From G963662905 sp963662905 (GTDB lineage: Bacteria > Bacteroidota > Bacteroidia > Bacteroidales > WRLA01), in NCBI GenBank assembly GCA_963662905.2, contig CAXXFD010000001.1, positions 248,001 through 312,000 on the forward strand: a stretch of DNA of 64,000 bases, in the 5' to 3' direction. The position numbers were made by a program, and so were the translations under genes. Below, piece by piece: positions 36,426-46,900 of this stretch. Position 1 is the first letter of the stretch. Each line of letters opens with the position of its first letter. The notes beneath the pieces are model-generated. The model saw nothing but the letters and a program-made list of their open reading frames with translations. It was not told the origin of the DNA and did not search any database.

Positions 36426-37112
36426 TTTCGCTTCGTTTTGTGCCACTGATTTCGGAGTATCTGTGCCATGCATTTCGGTTCAAAATGTGCCACTAATACC
36501 ACTTCTCCTTTCGGTTCGTTTTGCTCCGGGAAAAACGAAAAAAGCTCGATAAACTAAGGTTTCTACGATGAATTAAAGGATTAACGGGTTGAGATCAACC
36601 GGAATATTCATTGTGTAAACTGATCTGAAGCCGAAAAAACCCTATAAACGTGTTTTAAGCTAAAGCAGAGTCATTGAGCGTGGTTGTAATTCGGTACTAC
36701 AAGATTCATCGAAAGATAATGATCGTATGCATCCCCAAGCTTTGGAATCCTTTGCCGGAAAAAATCGGTTTTGCACTACGCAGCACAATAGCTGAAAACC
36801 AAGAATTCGGCTTCCTTCTGTGAAAATATTTTAAAATTGAATTGCATAGTGTTTTAAAAAAATTATACCTTTATGATTCAATTTCTAAAACAATTTCGTG
36901 AAACATTTATTGGACATGTATAGAGGTTTACGGATCATCCAGGAATTGCCCGGATACATAAGCTTAAACCGTAATGCGATGAACACCTATGTGCGCATCA
37001 CGGATTTAAAAAGCCTTAAAAATCCATTGGATCAAATTGGAGGAATAGCATGTATGCGTTTGAGATATAAATAGTATTAGGTGAAGATATAAGCAGTTAG
37101 CGCTCACTGTAA
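36424..37112. repeat. Three-copy module, copy 3 (about 0.69 kb, diverged)
   Basis: IS21-end relic CCACTGATTTCGGAGTATC, then the same block order as copies 1 and 2 without the GGGTCAACATG insert. Small ORF A is present (from about 36919, MYRGLRIIQELPG...) but GCATGA has become GCATGT, so the ATGA overlap is lost. It ends 75 bp before the KilA-N gene. Confidence 0.7.
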
Positions 37113-37187
37113 CAACATAGTTGCAAACAAAAAAAGCTAGTCGGATTAGAATTGCATATTAGTAAAAAGCAAATTTGATTTGATTAT

Positions 37188-38141
37188 ATGACAAGAAAAT
37201 CGCAGATAGAAGTTAAAAACAAGCTCATTTCGATTGTAAAACAAGATGAGCAAGATTATATAAGCTTGACAGATATAGTCAGAGGGGAAGAAGGTCCTGA
37301 CTATATCCGAAATTGGATGAGAAACCGAAATACTGTTGAGTTTATTGGGTTATGGGAGACCTTAAATAACCCGAATTTTAAACCTGTCGAATTCGATACC
37401 TTTAGAAAGCAGGCTAGATTAAACAGCTTTAACCTGACACCAAAAAAATGGATTGAGGCTACCAATGCGATTGGCCTAATTTCAAAATCGGGCAGATACG
37501 GTGGCAATTACGCCCACAAAGCTTTAGCATTTGAGTTTGGTTCATGGATCAGCCCTATGTTCAAGCTGTTGTTGATTAAGGAATATCAACGACTAAAGGA
37601 AATTGAGAGCAATGAATACAACCTGGAATGGAATGTTAAACGGATTTTGACAAAAACAAATTATCAGATTCATTCCGATGCAGAAAAAAACTGCATGCTT
37701 CCTGAGAAAAACTACGAAAAAGATAAAGAGTGGTTGATTTACGCAGAGGAGGCAGATTTGTTAAATGTCGCTTTGTTCGAGTGTACCGCAAAAGATTGGC
37801 GTGCAGCAAATCCTGATGAGGCAAAAAAAGGATTGAACATTCGAGACTTTGCTAATATAATTGAATTAGTCGTCCTTGCTAATCTGGAAAATATCAACTC
37901 GATTCTGATTCGTAATCCAATTGATAAACCAGAACGATACCATCAATTAAAGAAAATTGTTCAGATTCAGTTAAAATCGCTTGACGAGAAGGTCTTTATG
38001 AATGCCTTGAAGAAAGTATCAAATGATATTTATAATGAGAAAAAGAACAAACCGGGGCAAACAACGAAACGCCAATCGATAGCGTTCATGCAAAAAACTG
38101 CATTCAGTTATCATCAACAATACATATTTGGAGAAACATAA
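37188..38141 (+). CDS. KilA-N domain protein
   Basis: 317 residues. The KilA-N domain covers about 10-145 (YISLTDIVRGEEGPDYIRNW...WIEATNAIGLISKSGRYGGN YAHKALAFEFGSWISP), a DNA-binding fold common in phages and large viruses. The C-terminal half includes MLPEKNYEKDKEWLIYAEEA and a helical tail. Stand-alone chromosomal forms are frequent in Bacteroidetes accessory regions; their role is not established. It lies 17 bp upstream of a lipoprotein hydrolase gene. Confidence 0.75.
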   Translation: MTRKSQIEVKNKLISIVKQDEQDYISLTDIVRGEEGPDYIRNWMRNRNTVEFIGLWETLNNPNFKPVEFDTFRKQARLNSFNLTPKKWIEATNAIGLISKSGRYGGNYAHKALAFEFGSWISPMFKLLLIKEYQRLKEIESNEYNLEWNVKRILTKTNYQIHSDAEKNCMLPEKNYEKDKEWLIYAEEADLLNVALFECTAKDWRAANPDEAKKGLNIRDFANIIELVVLANLENINSILIRNPIDKPERYHQLKKIVQIQLKSLDEKVFMNALKKVSNDIYNEKKNKPGQTTKRQSIAFMQKTAFSYHQQYIFGET

Positions 38142-38158
38142 TTTAAAAATAATAGTAT

Positions 38159-39292
38159 ATGAGAACAAAAGAATTAATCTTTACATGTGTGTTTTCTCTT
38201 TTGGTTTTTTCTTTTTCCTCTTGCAAAAAAGAGACTGACGCCGACCCCAATCAAAATTTTATTAATCAGATGAAAGCTGTTACGGATTCAATCATTGATA
38301 ACAGCCGCGTGCCTGGTATTGTAGCCCTGGTAGTTGACCACAAAAAGGGGATCGACTGGCTTTATACGGCCGGCTACAGTGAAATACAAAATAAAATGCC
38401 GATGGATGGCAATTACAGGTTCAGGATTGGCAGTAACACGAAAACAATGACATGTACCGTGTTGCTTCAATTAGTGGATGAAGGCAAGGTGTTGCTGAGC
38501 GATAAACTTTCTAAATACTTTCCTGCTTATCCGCTATCAGATAAAATAACGATAGCCATGCTCCTGGATATGAAAAGTGGTGTTTTCAATTATTCAGAAG
38601 ATATACCGGTTTTCATGCAATCCATGGTTTCAAATCCTACCCGTGTATGGCAACCCGAGGAATTAATTGACCTGGGCTTCTCACATGATTTTTACTTTGA
38701 ACCCGGGACAGACATTCATTATTCCAACACCAATACATTCCTTATTGGTAAATTAATTGAAAATCTAACAGGCAATTCACTCGAAACGGAAATAAACAAC
38801 CGTATCGTTCAACCCCTTGGCTTGTATAATACAAGGTTTCTGACATGGGGCGTGGAATTGCCGGGCAATCATGGCAGAGGATACGAAATCGATAATGCCG
38901 GCAACTACACTGATGCCACAGAGTATTATGATATCTCATGGGGCTGGGCCGCTGGCTCTGCATACTCTACCCCAAGAGAACTACAGAAATATGTTGAGGC
39001 ATTGGTGAATGGCGGTTTTCTTTCGGACTCGCTACAACAAAAACGTCTGACTGAGAACTTTTACGGACGGCCTGATTTATGGTTGGGTAAAATTACATAT
39101 GGATTAGGAATGATGCGTTGCGGAAGAAGTTTCTATGGACATGGCGGCGATTTACCCGGCTTCTCGTCCACAATGTACCATAGCCAGGAAAAGGACTGTA
39201 CGGTCGTTATTTATTTCAACACCCAGGATGATTGCCCTTCTGCTTTACTGTTTCTCAGATACCTTGATATTTTATTTGGTACAGACTATTAA
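38159..39292 (+). CDS. Serine hydrolase of the beta-lactamase/DD-peptidase family, lipoprotein
   Basis: 377 residues with lipoprotein signal MRTKELIFTCVFSLLVFSFS and lipobox ending SC. Catalytic motifs are SNTK (S-x-x-K), YSN (Y-x-N) and HGGDLPG (H/K-x-G), all present. Known for the family: class C beta-lactamases, DD-carboxypeptidases and esterases. With no neighbouring peptidoglycan genes the substrate is unclear. Its composition is closer to the core genome than that of the KilA-N gene. Confidence 0.8.
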   Translation: MRTKELIFTCVFSLLVFSFSSCKKETDADPNQNFINQMKAVTDSIIDNSRVPGIVALVVDHKKGIDWLYTAGYSEIQNKMPMDGNYRFRIGSNTKTMTCTVLLQLVDEGKVLLSDKLSKYFPAYPLSDKITIAMLLDMKSGVFNYSEDIPVFMQSMVSNPTRVWQPEELIDLGFSHDFYFEPGTDIHYSNTNTFLIGKLIENLTGNSLETEINNRIVQPLGLYNTRFLTWGVELPGNHGRGYEIDNAGNYTDATEYYDISWGWAAGSAYSTPRELQKYVEALVNGGFLSDSLQQKRLTENFYGRPDLWLGKITYGLGMMRCGRSFYGHGGDLPGFSSTMYHSQEKDCTVVIYFNTQDDCPSALLFLRYLDILFGTDY

Positions 39293-39429
39293 TATAAAAA
39301 TTAGCTGAAAAGTTCGATGGTAATCCATCCGACCAACATAACATTCTAAAAACCTTACAATAAAAATCACTACTGTCCGACTAAACGCCATCTGCTCCAT
39401 AAGGGTAATGTATTCCGGATTTGATTGCA

Positions 39430-39695
39430 TTAAGCAACGCCTCTGCAACAGCCGTGCAATGGTGTTGCAACAGTGTTGCAGTAGTGTTGCCGCGTTTTAT
39501 TCACAGGTCATTTGCCGTCTGGTGATCGGGTATTGGGCAAAAAAAACGATAAAAAATGGGTCAATATGCCCCGGATTTGCTTGCATTGAAGCGCCTTCTG
39601 CCTTTTTAGTGGGCCGGTATCCGCCGGATGGGCAGTTTTTGATGGATTTGTTGCTGTTTCTTTCTGTCGGCCGGGAGGTTCCGCTCCGTCGGGAA
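39430..39695. repeat. Long direct repeat, right copy (about 265 bp)
   Basis: Partner of 33841-34103, including five 11-bp-phased GTGTTGCA repeats (39443-39497). Marks the right limit of the accessory region. Confidence 0.8.
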
Positions 39696-39735
39696 GATCC
39701 GGCGTCCTTCCTGTTTCAAAAAAATTCATAAAAAC

Positions 39736-39766
39736 TTGCATATTAGACCGACCGGTCATATATTTG
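39736..39766 (+). promoter_or_regulatory. tetR promoter with overlapping operator
   Basis: TTG (39736-39738) and TATATTTG (39759-39766) are spaced by 20 bp. Between them TAGACCGACCGGTCAT (39744-39759) is a near-palindrome like the NemR-type box TAGACCnnnnGGTCTA. A repressor bound there would block the promoter. Confidence 0.6.
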
Positions 39767-39773
39767 TGGCCAC

Positions 39774-40367
39774 ATGACAAAGAAAGAACTTAAAAAGCTG
39801 GAAATCATTGAGACGGGCTTCTTTCTGATGAAATCCAAAGGCTACAACGGTACAGGAATCAATGAAATTATCCACACTGTGGGTATCCCAAAAGGTTCTT
39901 TCTATTACTATTTTGAAAGCAAAGAAGGTTTTGCCATTGAAATTTTGAATTATTATGCAGACCGTTTGCTTCAAAATGTTGCCGACGCCCTCACCGACCA
40001 AAGCCGGCCTCCCCTGCAAAGGATATTGAAACTCTATAAGCGCCAGATTGAGGATTATCTCGATAATAGTTCATTTTCTTATGGAGCTTTCGGAACGCGT
40101 CTGTGCCAGGAAATTGGAAACGGACATACTTTGGTTAAGAGTGCCGCTGAAAAAGTGTATAAAGATCTGATCGGTTTGCATAATCAATGTTTGCTCGAAG
40201 CACGCGCCAAGGGGGATATTGGCCGCGACATTGACACTGCCAAGCTGTCAGAGTTTATCATATACAGCTGGGAAGGAGCTTTGATGCGCCTCAACGGGAG
40301 CAAAAATGCCGATTCCCTGCAAACCTTCAACGATATGTTGCAAGGTGTTATTTTAAAACGGGCTTAA
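39774..40367 (+). CDS. TetR-family regulator (NemR/AcrR-like)
   Basis: 197 residues. The N-terminal HTH (GYNGTGINEIIHTVGIPKGSFYYYFESKEG) is the standard TetR DNA-binding domain; a helical ligand domain follows. It has its own NemR-like operator, indicating autorepression and perhaps response to electrophiles. The C25 peptidase gene 116 bp downstream could be a target but has no visible copy of the operator. Confidence 0.8.
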   Translation: MTKKELKKLEIIETGFFLMKSKGYNGTGINEIIHTVGIPKGSFYYYFESKEGFAIEILNYYADRLLQNVADALTDQSRPPLQRILKLYKRQIEDYLDNSSFSYGAFGTRLCQEIGNGHTLVKSAAEKVYKDLIGLHNQCLLEARAKGDIGRDIDTAKLSEFIIYSWEGALMRLNGSKNADSLQTFNDMLQGVILKRA

Positions 40368-40483
40368 GCAAAACATGGTTTTAAATGCCTATTTGTTCTC
40401 AAAAACAGACGACGACAGGGAGAAACAGATAAAGGTTAGGGTAAAATCAGATGAAACGAACTTAAAATTATAGATTACAGCCC

Positions 40484-43400
40484 ATGAAAAAGATTAGCCT
40501 GAGTGCTTTGATGATGTTGATCCTCAGCAGTATTTTAACTGCCGGAAACATCAAAACGACCTATGAATTCAAAAACTACCGCCTGGAAGATAAAGGGGAA
40601 TTTATCAGCCTGTACTTAGATGGCTGCCTCAATACGGCTCTTCCCGGACAACCTGCCCTGCCCTACAAATCGGTGGCGCTGCTGCTTGACGACAATCAGC
40701 AGGCAGCTGAAATGGAAATTGTACTGCGCAAGCCTTTGACCATTCATATCGATAAGGATATTTTCCCGATGCAGTATTCCCGCCCGCTTTCCGAAGGCCC
40801 TTCCGGTGAATTTATTATGGACGAAGCTGTTTATCAGACACGTTCAGCTTTTCCCGCCAATAAAAAAGGCCATCTGAAAAATGCGTCCATGAACGGCTAC
40901 GAATTTGCGCTTTCCAGCTTTACTCCAATCGAGTATTTTCCTGCTGAGGGTAAAATTGTCCTTTATCAGGAAGTGGATGTAATCCTGAACACTTCGGCAA
41001 TGCGCCATGAAGGGCTCCAGGCTTCCGCAGCAGAAAAAGTACGCAATCGGGTGGCACGTTTTGCCCACAACCCGGAAATGATAAGCTCATACAGCCCCAA
41101 GGCCACGCGCTCCGAAGCATACGACATCCTGATCGTCACCAAACAGCAATACCTTGCCGGTTTTGAAGACCTGGTGCAGATGTACCGCAACAGGGGCATG
41201 AATGCCATGGCTGTAAGCCTCGACTCCATCAACACCACCATGAATGGCAATGATGTGCAGGCACGCATACGTAATTTCATCATCCAGGAATATCAAACCA
41301 AAGACATACAGCATGTTTTGCTGGGCGGCGATATCGAAGTAGTCCCTTATCGCGGCTTCTACTGTGAAGTACAGTCCTCATCACTTTATACCGACGATGA
41401 TATCCCTGCCGACCTGTATTATTCTGCTTTGGACGGAACATGGAACGATGATGGCGACAACAAATGGGGCGAACCCGGTGAAGATGATCTTTTGCCCGAT
41501 ATTTCCGTTGCCCGTATGACTTTCAGCAATGCCAACGAACTGGCTGTTTTTATCCATAAAAGCACCCAATATCAAAACAATCCCGTTTTGGGCGAACTGC
41601 GCAATCCGCTTATGGCCGGAGAAGACCTATACAGCGGCCCGCAAACCTGGGGCGCGCAATATCTGGAACTGCTGATCGGCTGGCACGATGATAATGGTTA
41701 TACAACCGATGGCATCCCGGCCAATCACAATATTGAAGAAATGTACGACCGCGACCTGGGCAGTTGGAGCAAAAATGACATCATCAATAAAATCAATTCA
41801 GGAAAACAGTTTGTGCACCATAGCGGCCATGCAAACTCCTCTTCTGTGATGAGGCTTTATACATCCGATATCACCAATTCCAATTTCTCCGGAGCCAATG
41901 GCGTGGACCATAACTATACATTAGTATATACCCACGGCTGTATTTGCGGCGCTTTTGATGAGAACGATTGTATCGCAGAACGCATGGTAGGTATTGATAA
42001 TTTTGCGGTTGCCGGCGCATTCAATTCACGCTACGGCTGGTTTAACGAAGGCCAGACCGAAGGTCCTTCGGCACATATGCACCGCGAATTTGTGGATGCA
42101 CTTTATACTGATAAAGAAAACCATATCGGGGCAGCCCACATGATTTCAAAAATTGAGACATCGCCCTGGGTAACCGCCCCCGGTCAGCACGAAGAAGGCG
42201 CTTTGCGCTGGTGTTTTTACGATTGCAACATCCTTGGCGATCCTGCACTTGCTGTTTGGACAGATGAACCACTCAACAATATTTCCGCTACTTTCCAGGA
42301 AGAAATCCCGGTAGGTTGGGAAACGCTCAATGTTACAGTTACAAAAGGCAGTCAGCCACTGGTAAATTACCGTTGCGCCATCCTCAAAGACGGACAATTG
42401 CACGGTTATGCCATGACCAATGAAGATGGTGTTGCCGAAATCGCCATCGAGCCCGTTATTACTGAAACCGGACAAGCTCAGGTTGTTGTAAGTGGATACA
42501 ATGCCCTGCCCCAGGAATATCCTCTGGGAATAGTGGCTTCGGGCACTCCTGTGGTCAATTTCTCCTCTTATACCGTGCACGATGAAGCCGGAAATAACGA
42601 TGGCCAGCCCGATTTTGGCGAAAGCATCACCCTCGATTTGGAACTCAGCAACATTGGCTATGCCATGGCCGAAAACGTGCATGCAACTTTGAGCTCAACC
42701 AATGAATATATAAACATTACCGACAGCGAAGCCGACTTTGGCAATATCGAAGCACTGGAAAACGGTTTTTGTGCCAACGCCTATGCTTTGGATATCTGCG
42801 ACAGCATTCCCGATCAACATTGGGTGATGTTGAAACTCGATATCGTTTCCAATGATTTCAGCTGGACAAAAAGTTTTATGATCATGCCCAATGCGCCACG
42901 CATGCAGGTGGGCGAAATCACCATCGACGACAGTGAAGGAAACAACGACCACAGGCTCGATCCGGGCGAAAGCGCACGCATCCTCATCCGCTCCTACAAC
43001 AAAGGCCATGGCGATGCATTCCCTACCCGATTTGCTTTAAATTGCGATAATGAAATGATCAGCATACAAAATCCCGTTCAGGACCTCGACCTGGAAGGAG
43101 GAAAATTCCGCGAACTGATATTTAATGTTCAGGTTGACGAAAATATCCCGCTTTATTCGCTGGCAAACTTCACCTACAGCATGACACACGGCCATTACAG
43201 CGATGAGCTGGGCTTTGTGCAGTCCATTGGTTATATTGACGAAGATTTTGAAACGGGCGATTACAGCAAATTCGACTGGACATTTGAATCTGCTACAGCA
43301 TGGGAAATCTGTGAAACAGAACCTTATGAAGGCGATTATTGCTCGATGTCGGGCGAAATAGGTGCCGGCGGCTCCTCCAAAATGAGCCTCAGCCTGCGTG

Positions 43401-43936
43401 TTGAAAATGCAGACAGCATCAGTTTTTACCACAAGCTTTCTACCGAAGAAGGCTACGACAAGCTGCTTTTCTATATCGATGACAATGAAATGGGACAGTG
43501 GAGCGGCATCAAAGGCTGGGAACGTTTCAGCACTTTTGTAAATGAAGGCGTGCATACCTTTACCTGGGAGTACAAAAAGGACATGTTTGAAGATGCCGGT
43601 GAAGACCGTGTTTGGGTAGATGAAATTATTTTCCCACCCGTTTCAACACTCACTTCTATTGAAGAAACCGGATCGGACGCCCTGCTTACTTTGACCAACA
43701 TCTACCCCAATCCGATTAAGGACCAACTCCAACTAGCGATGCACAGCCTGACACAAAAGCAAGCGAATGTCAGCATTATAGATGCCTGTGGGGCAACTAT
43801 TCAGTCAAAAGGTGTTTCCTTAAATGAAGGCGAAAACCACATGACTATTTCAACCGAAGGCTTTGCCCCCGGTATTTACATTCTGTTTATTGAAACGGAG
43901 GGTGAAATCATCAGCAAAAAAATAACGAAGCTTTAA
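40484..43936 (+). CDS. T9SS-exported C25 (gingipain-like) cysteine peptidase 1
   Basis: 1150 residues with a signal peptide (MKKISLSALMMLILSSILTA). A propeptide-like region spans about 20-200. The caspase-like catalytic domain has FVHHSGHAN with His449 and YTHGCICG with Cys486 as the likely dyad. Ig-like domains and a MAM/CUB-type sandwich (DFETGDYSKFDWTF) follow. The C-terminal sorting domain starts at YPNPIKDQL and ends IISKKITKL. Family knowledge: secreted zymogens cutting after basic residues; the specificity here is unknown. First of three tandem paralogues. Confidence 0.8.
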   Translation: MKKISLSALMMLILSSILTAGNIKTTYEFKNYRLEDKGEFISLYLDGCLNTALPGQPALPYKSVALLLDDNQQAAEMEIVLRKPLTIHIDKDIFPMQYSRPLSEGPSGEFIMDEAVYQTRSAFPANKKGHLKNASMNGYEFALSSFTPIEYFPAEGKIVLYQEVDVILNTSAMRHEGLQASAAEKVRNRVARFAHNPEMISSYSPKATRSEAYDILIVTKQQYLAGFEDLVQMYRNRGMNAMAVSLDSINTTMNGNDVQARIRNFIIQEYQTKDIQHVLLGGDIEVVPYRGFYCEVQSSSLYTDDDIPADLYYSALDGTWNDDGDNKWGEPGEDDLLPDISVARMTFSNANELAVFIHKSTQYQNNPVLGELRNPLMAGEDLYSGPQTWGAQYLELLIGWHDDNGYTTDGIPANHNIEEMYDRDLGSWSKNDIINKINSGKQFVHHSGHANSSSVMRLYTSDITNSNFSGANGVDHNYTLVYTHGCICGAFDENDCIAERMVGIDNFAVAGAFNSRYGWFNEGQTEGPSAHMHREFVDALYTDKENHIGAAHMISKIETSPWVTAPGQHEEGALRWCFYDCNILGDPALAVWTDEPLNNISATFQEEIPVGWETLNVTVTKGSQPLVNYRCAILKDGQLHGYAMTNEDGVAEIAIEPVITETGQAQVVVSGYNALPQEYPLGIVASGTPVVNFSSYTVHDEAGNNDGQPDFGESITLDLELSNIGYAMAENVHATLSSTNEYINITDSEADFGNIEALENGFCANAYALDICDSIPDQHWVMLKLDIVSNDFSWTKSFMIMPNAPRMQVGEITIDDSEGNNDHRLDPGESARILIRSYNKGHGDAFPTRFALNCDNEMISIQNPVQDLDLEGGKFRELIFNVQVDENIPLYSLANFTYSMTHGHYSDELGFVQSIGYIDEDFETGDYSKFDWTFESATAWEICETEPYEGDYCSMSGEIGAGGSSKMSLSLRVENADSISFYHKLSTEEGYDKLLFYIDDNEMGQWSGIKGWERFSTFVNEGVHTFTWEYKKDMFEDAGEDRVWVDEIIFPPVSTLTSIEETGSDALLTLTNIYPNPIKDQLQLAMHSLTQKQANVSIIDACGATIQSKGVSLNEGENHMTISTEGFAPGIYILFIETEGEIISKKITKL

Positions 43937-43985
43937 TTATACAGATGACACAAATAATTTCTAAACCAAAATTAATTTAACCAAA

Positions 43986-46900
43986 ATGAAATCGAACATG
44001 TACAAATTTTTCAGGAACCTGGCTTTTGCAGCTTTAGCGCTTGTTTTCTTTGCAGGCAGCCTTTCAGCACAGCAATTTGCCTATTCCGATGCCTGGAACG
44101 AACAGGGCTATACCGTTCTCCAGCAGGACAACAACACTATGAGAGTGAATTTCTCTATCGAGCAATTCAACCTCAGCGCTTTGGATATTAACGGTCAGGA
44201 ATACCTGAAAACCGAACTTCCGGGCGTTTTTCTCCCCAATGACGAAGGCTATCCCGACCTTGCAGGCATGGGACGTTTTATTGCATTGCCCAATGGTGCC
44301 ACAGCACATATCAATATCATCAATCAACGTATTGAAACTATTGAAAATGTAGAAATTGCCCCGGCTCCGCGTATCCCAAAAGTTACCGACGATGGCCCCC
44401 TTTATTATGAAAAGAACCAGGAAGTTTATGCTACCAACGCTTTTTATCCTGCAGAGCCCATCAAACTGAGCGAGCAGACTGAAATCCGTGGTATTAACTC
44501 TGTAGTGCTGGGCGTAACTCCTTTCCAGTACAATCCGGTTACTAAAGAACTGCGCGTTATCCGCGATGTGGAAATTGAAATTACTTTCGAAGGTGGCGAC
44601 GGCCAGTTTGGTGATATTGCCTACCGCAACCCCATGTGGGATCATATCCTTACCGATATGTTTATTAACCAGGAGATGCTTCCAACAGTTGATTATGCTG
44701 CACGCGCAACCCAAACACGCAATAGCGGTGAATATGAATATGTAATCATCATCCCTGATAACCCTGTTTATCAGCAATGGGCCGATTCGCTCAAGCGTTT
44801 CCGTAACCAACAAGGTATCCTCACCGGTGTTGTAAAAGTTACCGACATCGGCGGCAATACTGTTGGCGCTATTGAATCCTATGTAAACGATGCATACCAA
44901 AACTGGGTGACCAAACCTGTTGCATTCCTGCTGATTGGCGATTACGGCACAAGCGGCGACAACTGTATTGTTTCCCCAATTTGGGACGGCTACTGTGTTT
45001 CGGATAATATTTATGCCGATGTGAATGCCGATGAACTTCCTGACGTTGTTTTTGCCCGTATGACAGCACAAAATGCTGATCATCTCGAAACAATGGTAAC
45101 AAAAGTATTAAACTACGAACGCAATCCATCTACCAACTCTGATTTCTACAACAACCCGATTACTGCCTGTGGCTGGCAAACAGAACGCTGGTTCCAGATT
45201 TGTGCCGAAACTGTTGGCGGATTCTGGAAAAACGAACTCGGCAAAGAACCTGTACGCATCAACGAAATTTATAGCGGAAGCCCCGGCTCTTCATGGTCAA
45301 CAGCTACAAACACAGCAACAGTAGTAGATTATTTCGGCCCCAACGGCCTGGGTTATATTCCTGCTTCTCCAAGTACACTGGGCAACTGGTCCGGCGGTAA
45401 CTCTTCCGATATCAATAATGCAATCAACTCAGGCGCCTTTATGCTTGTACACCGTGACCACGGCATGGAAACAGGTTGGGGCGAACCAAGTTATACGAAC
45501 TCAAACCTCAGCGGCCTGAATAATGATGACCTGCCATTCGTTTTCTCAATCAACTGTTTGACAGGAAAATACAATTGGAGCGGCGAGTGTTTTGCCGAAG
45601 CTTTCCACCGTCATGAAAAAGGTTGTGTAGGTATTATGGCAGCTTCCGAAGTTTCCTACTCATTCGTAAACGATACTTATGTTTGGGGTATGATGGACAA
45701 TATGTGGCCTGATTTTGACCCGGGTTATGGTGGAAACGATTTTGATATGAACTTTATCCGTCCTGCATTTGCCAATGCTGCCGGTAAAATTTATCTGCAT
45801 GCTTCCAACTGGCCTTACAACACCAATAACAAGCCTGTAACATACCACCTTTTCCACAACCATGGTGATGCATACCTGAGCGTTTATTCTGAAATGCCAC
45901 AAACACTTAACGTACAGCATGCCGGCCTCCTTCCTGCAGGTGTCAATTCTTATCAGGTACAGGCTCCAAGCGGTGCGCAAATCTGCCTTTCGCTCAATGG
46001 TGAAATCATCGGACGTGGCTTTGGTGCAGGCGGCCCTGTAACCATCAATATTGAACCACAACAGCCCGGCAACAATGTGCTGCTCACTGTTACCAAGCAA
46101 AACTACTACCGCTATCAGGAAAGCCTGCTCGTTGCCGGTGCTCCTGCTCAAGCCGAAAGCCCACAGCCGGCCAACAACAAAATCGGCGTTGCCCCATTTA
46201 CTGTTTTCTCTTGGGCTGATGGCTACGGAACCCCATCGAATACTTATAAATTCTATCTCGGTACTAATAATCCTCCAACCAATTTGGTTAATGGTGAAGT
46301 AACCACAGAAAATGTTTTCACTCTGGATAACGAACTTGATTACGAAACCGAATATTTCTGGAAAATTGTTTCTACAAACGATTATGGCACAACCGAAGGT
46401 GAAGTTTGGAGCTTTACAACAAACCGTGCACCGGACGAAGATTTCGAATCAGGTAGTTTCAATAGCTTCCCTTGGGAACTCGAAGGCGACGCCAACTGGA
46501 CTATTGTTCAGGATGAAGTATTCCATGGCACACATTCAGCTCAATCGGGCGATGTTGCCGCAGGTCAGGTTTCAAGCCTGAAAATCAGCATGAATATCAA
46601 CACATTCATGTCAACCATTAATTTCTACAAAATGGTTACTTCTGAACCCGGTAGTGTTCTGGAATTCTATATCGACGGAAACCTCAAAGACAGCTGGACT
46701 GGACTTTCAGGCTGGAGCGCAGAATCTTTCAACGTAGTTACAGGTAACCATATTTTCGAATGGCGTTTTATCAACAATGGTAAAGGCGGAAGAAGCGAAA
46801 ACGCTGCATGGATTGATTATATCTATTTCCCGACTAATGGCGGAATTATTGCCAGCGCAGGTCAGGACGCAAGCATTTGCGAAGGCAGCACACATCAACT

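Noticed and set aside
44064..45083. 339-codon frame opposite C25 peptidase 2
   Set aside because: Antisense shadow; residue composition (Cys, His and Ile rich) is that of a reversed coding strand.
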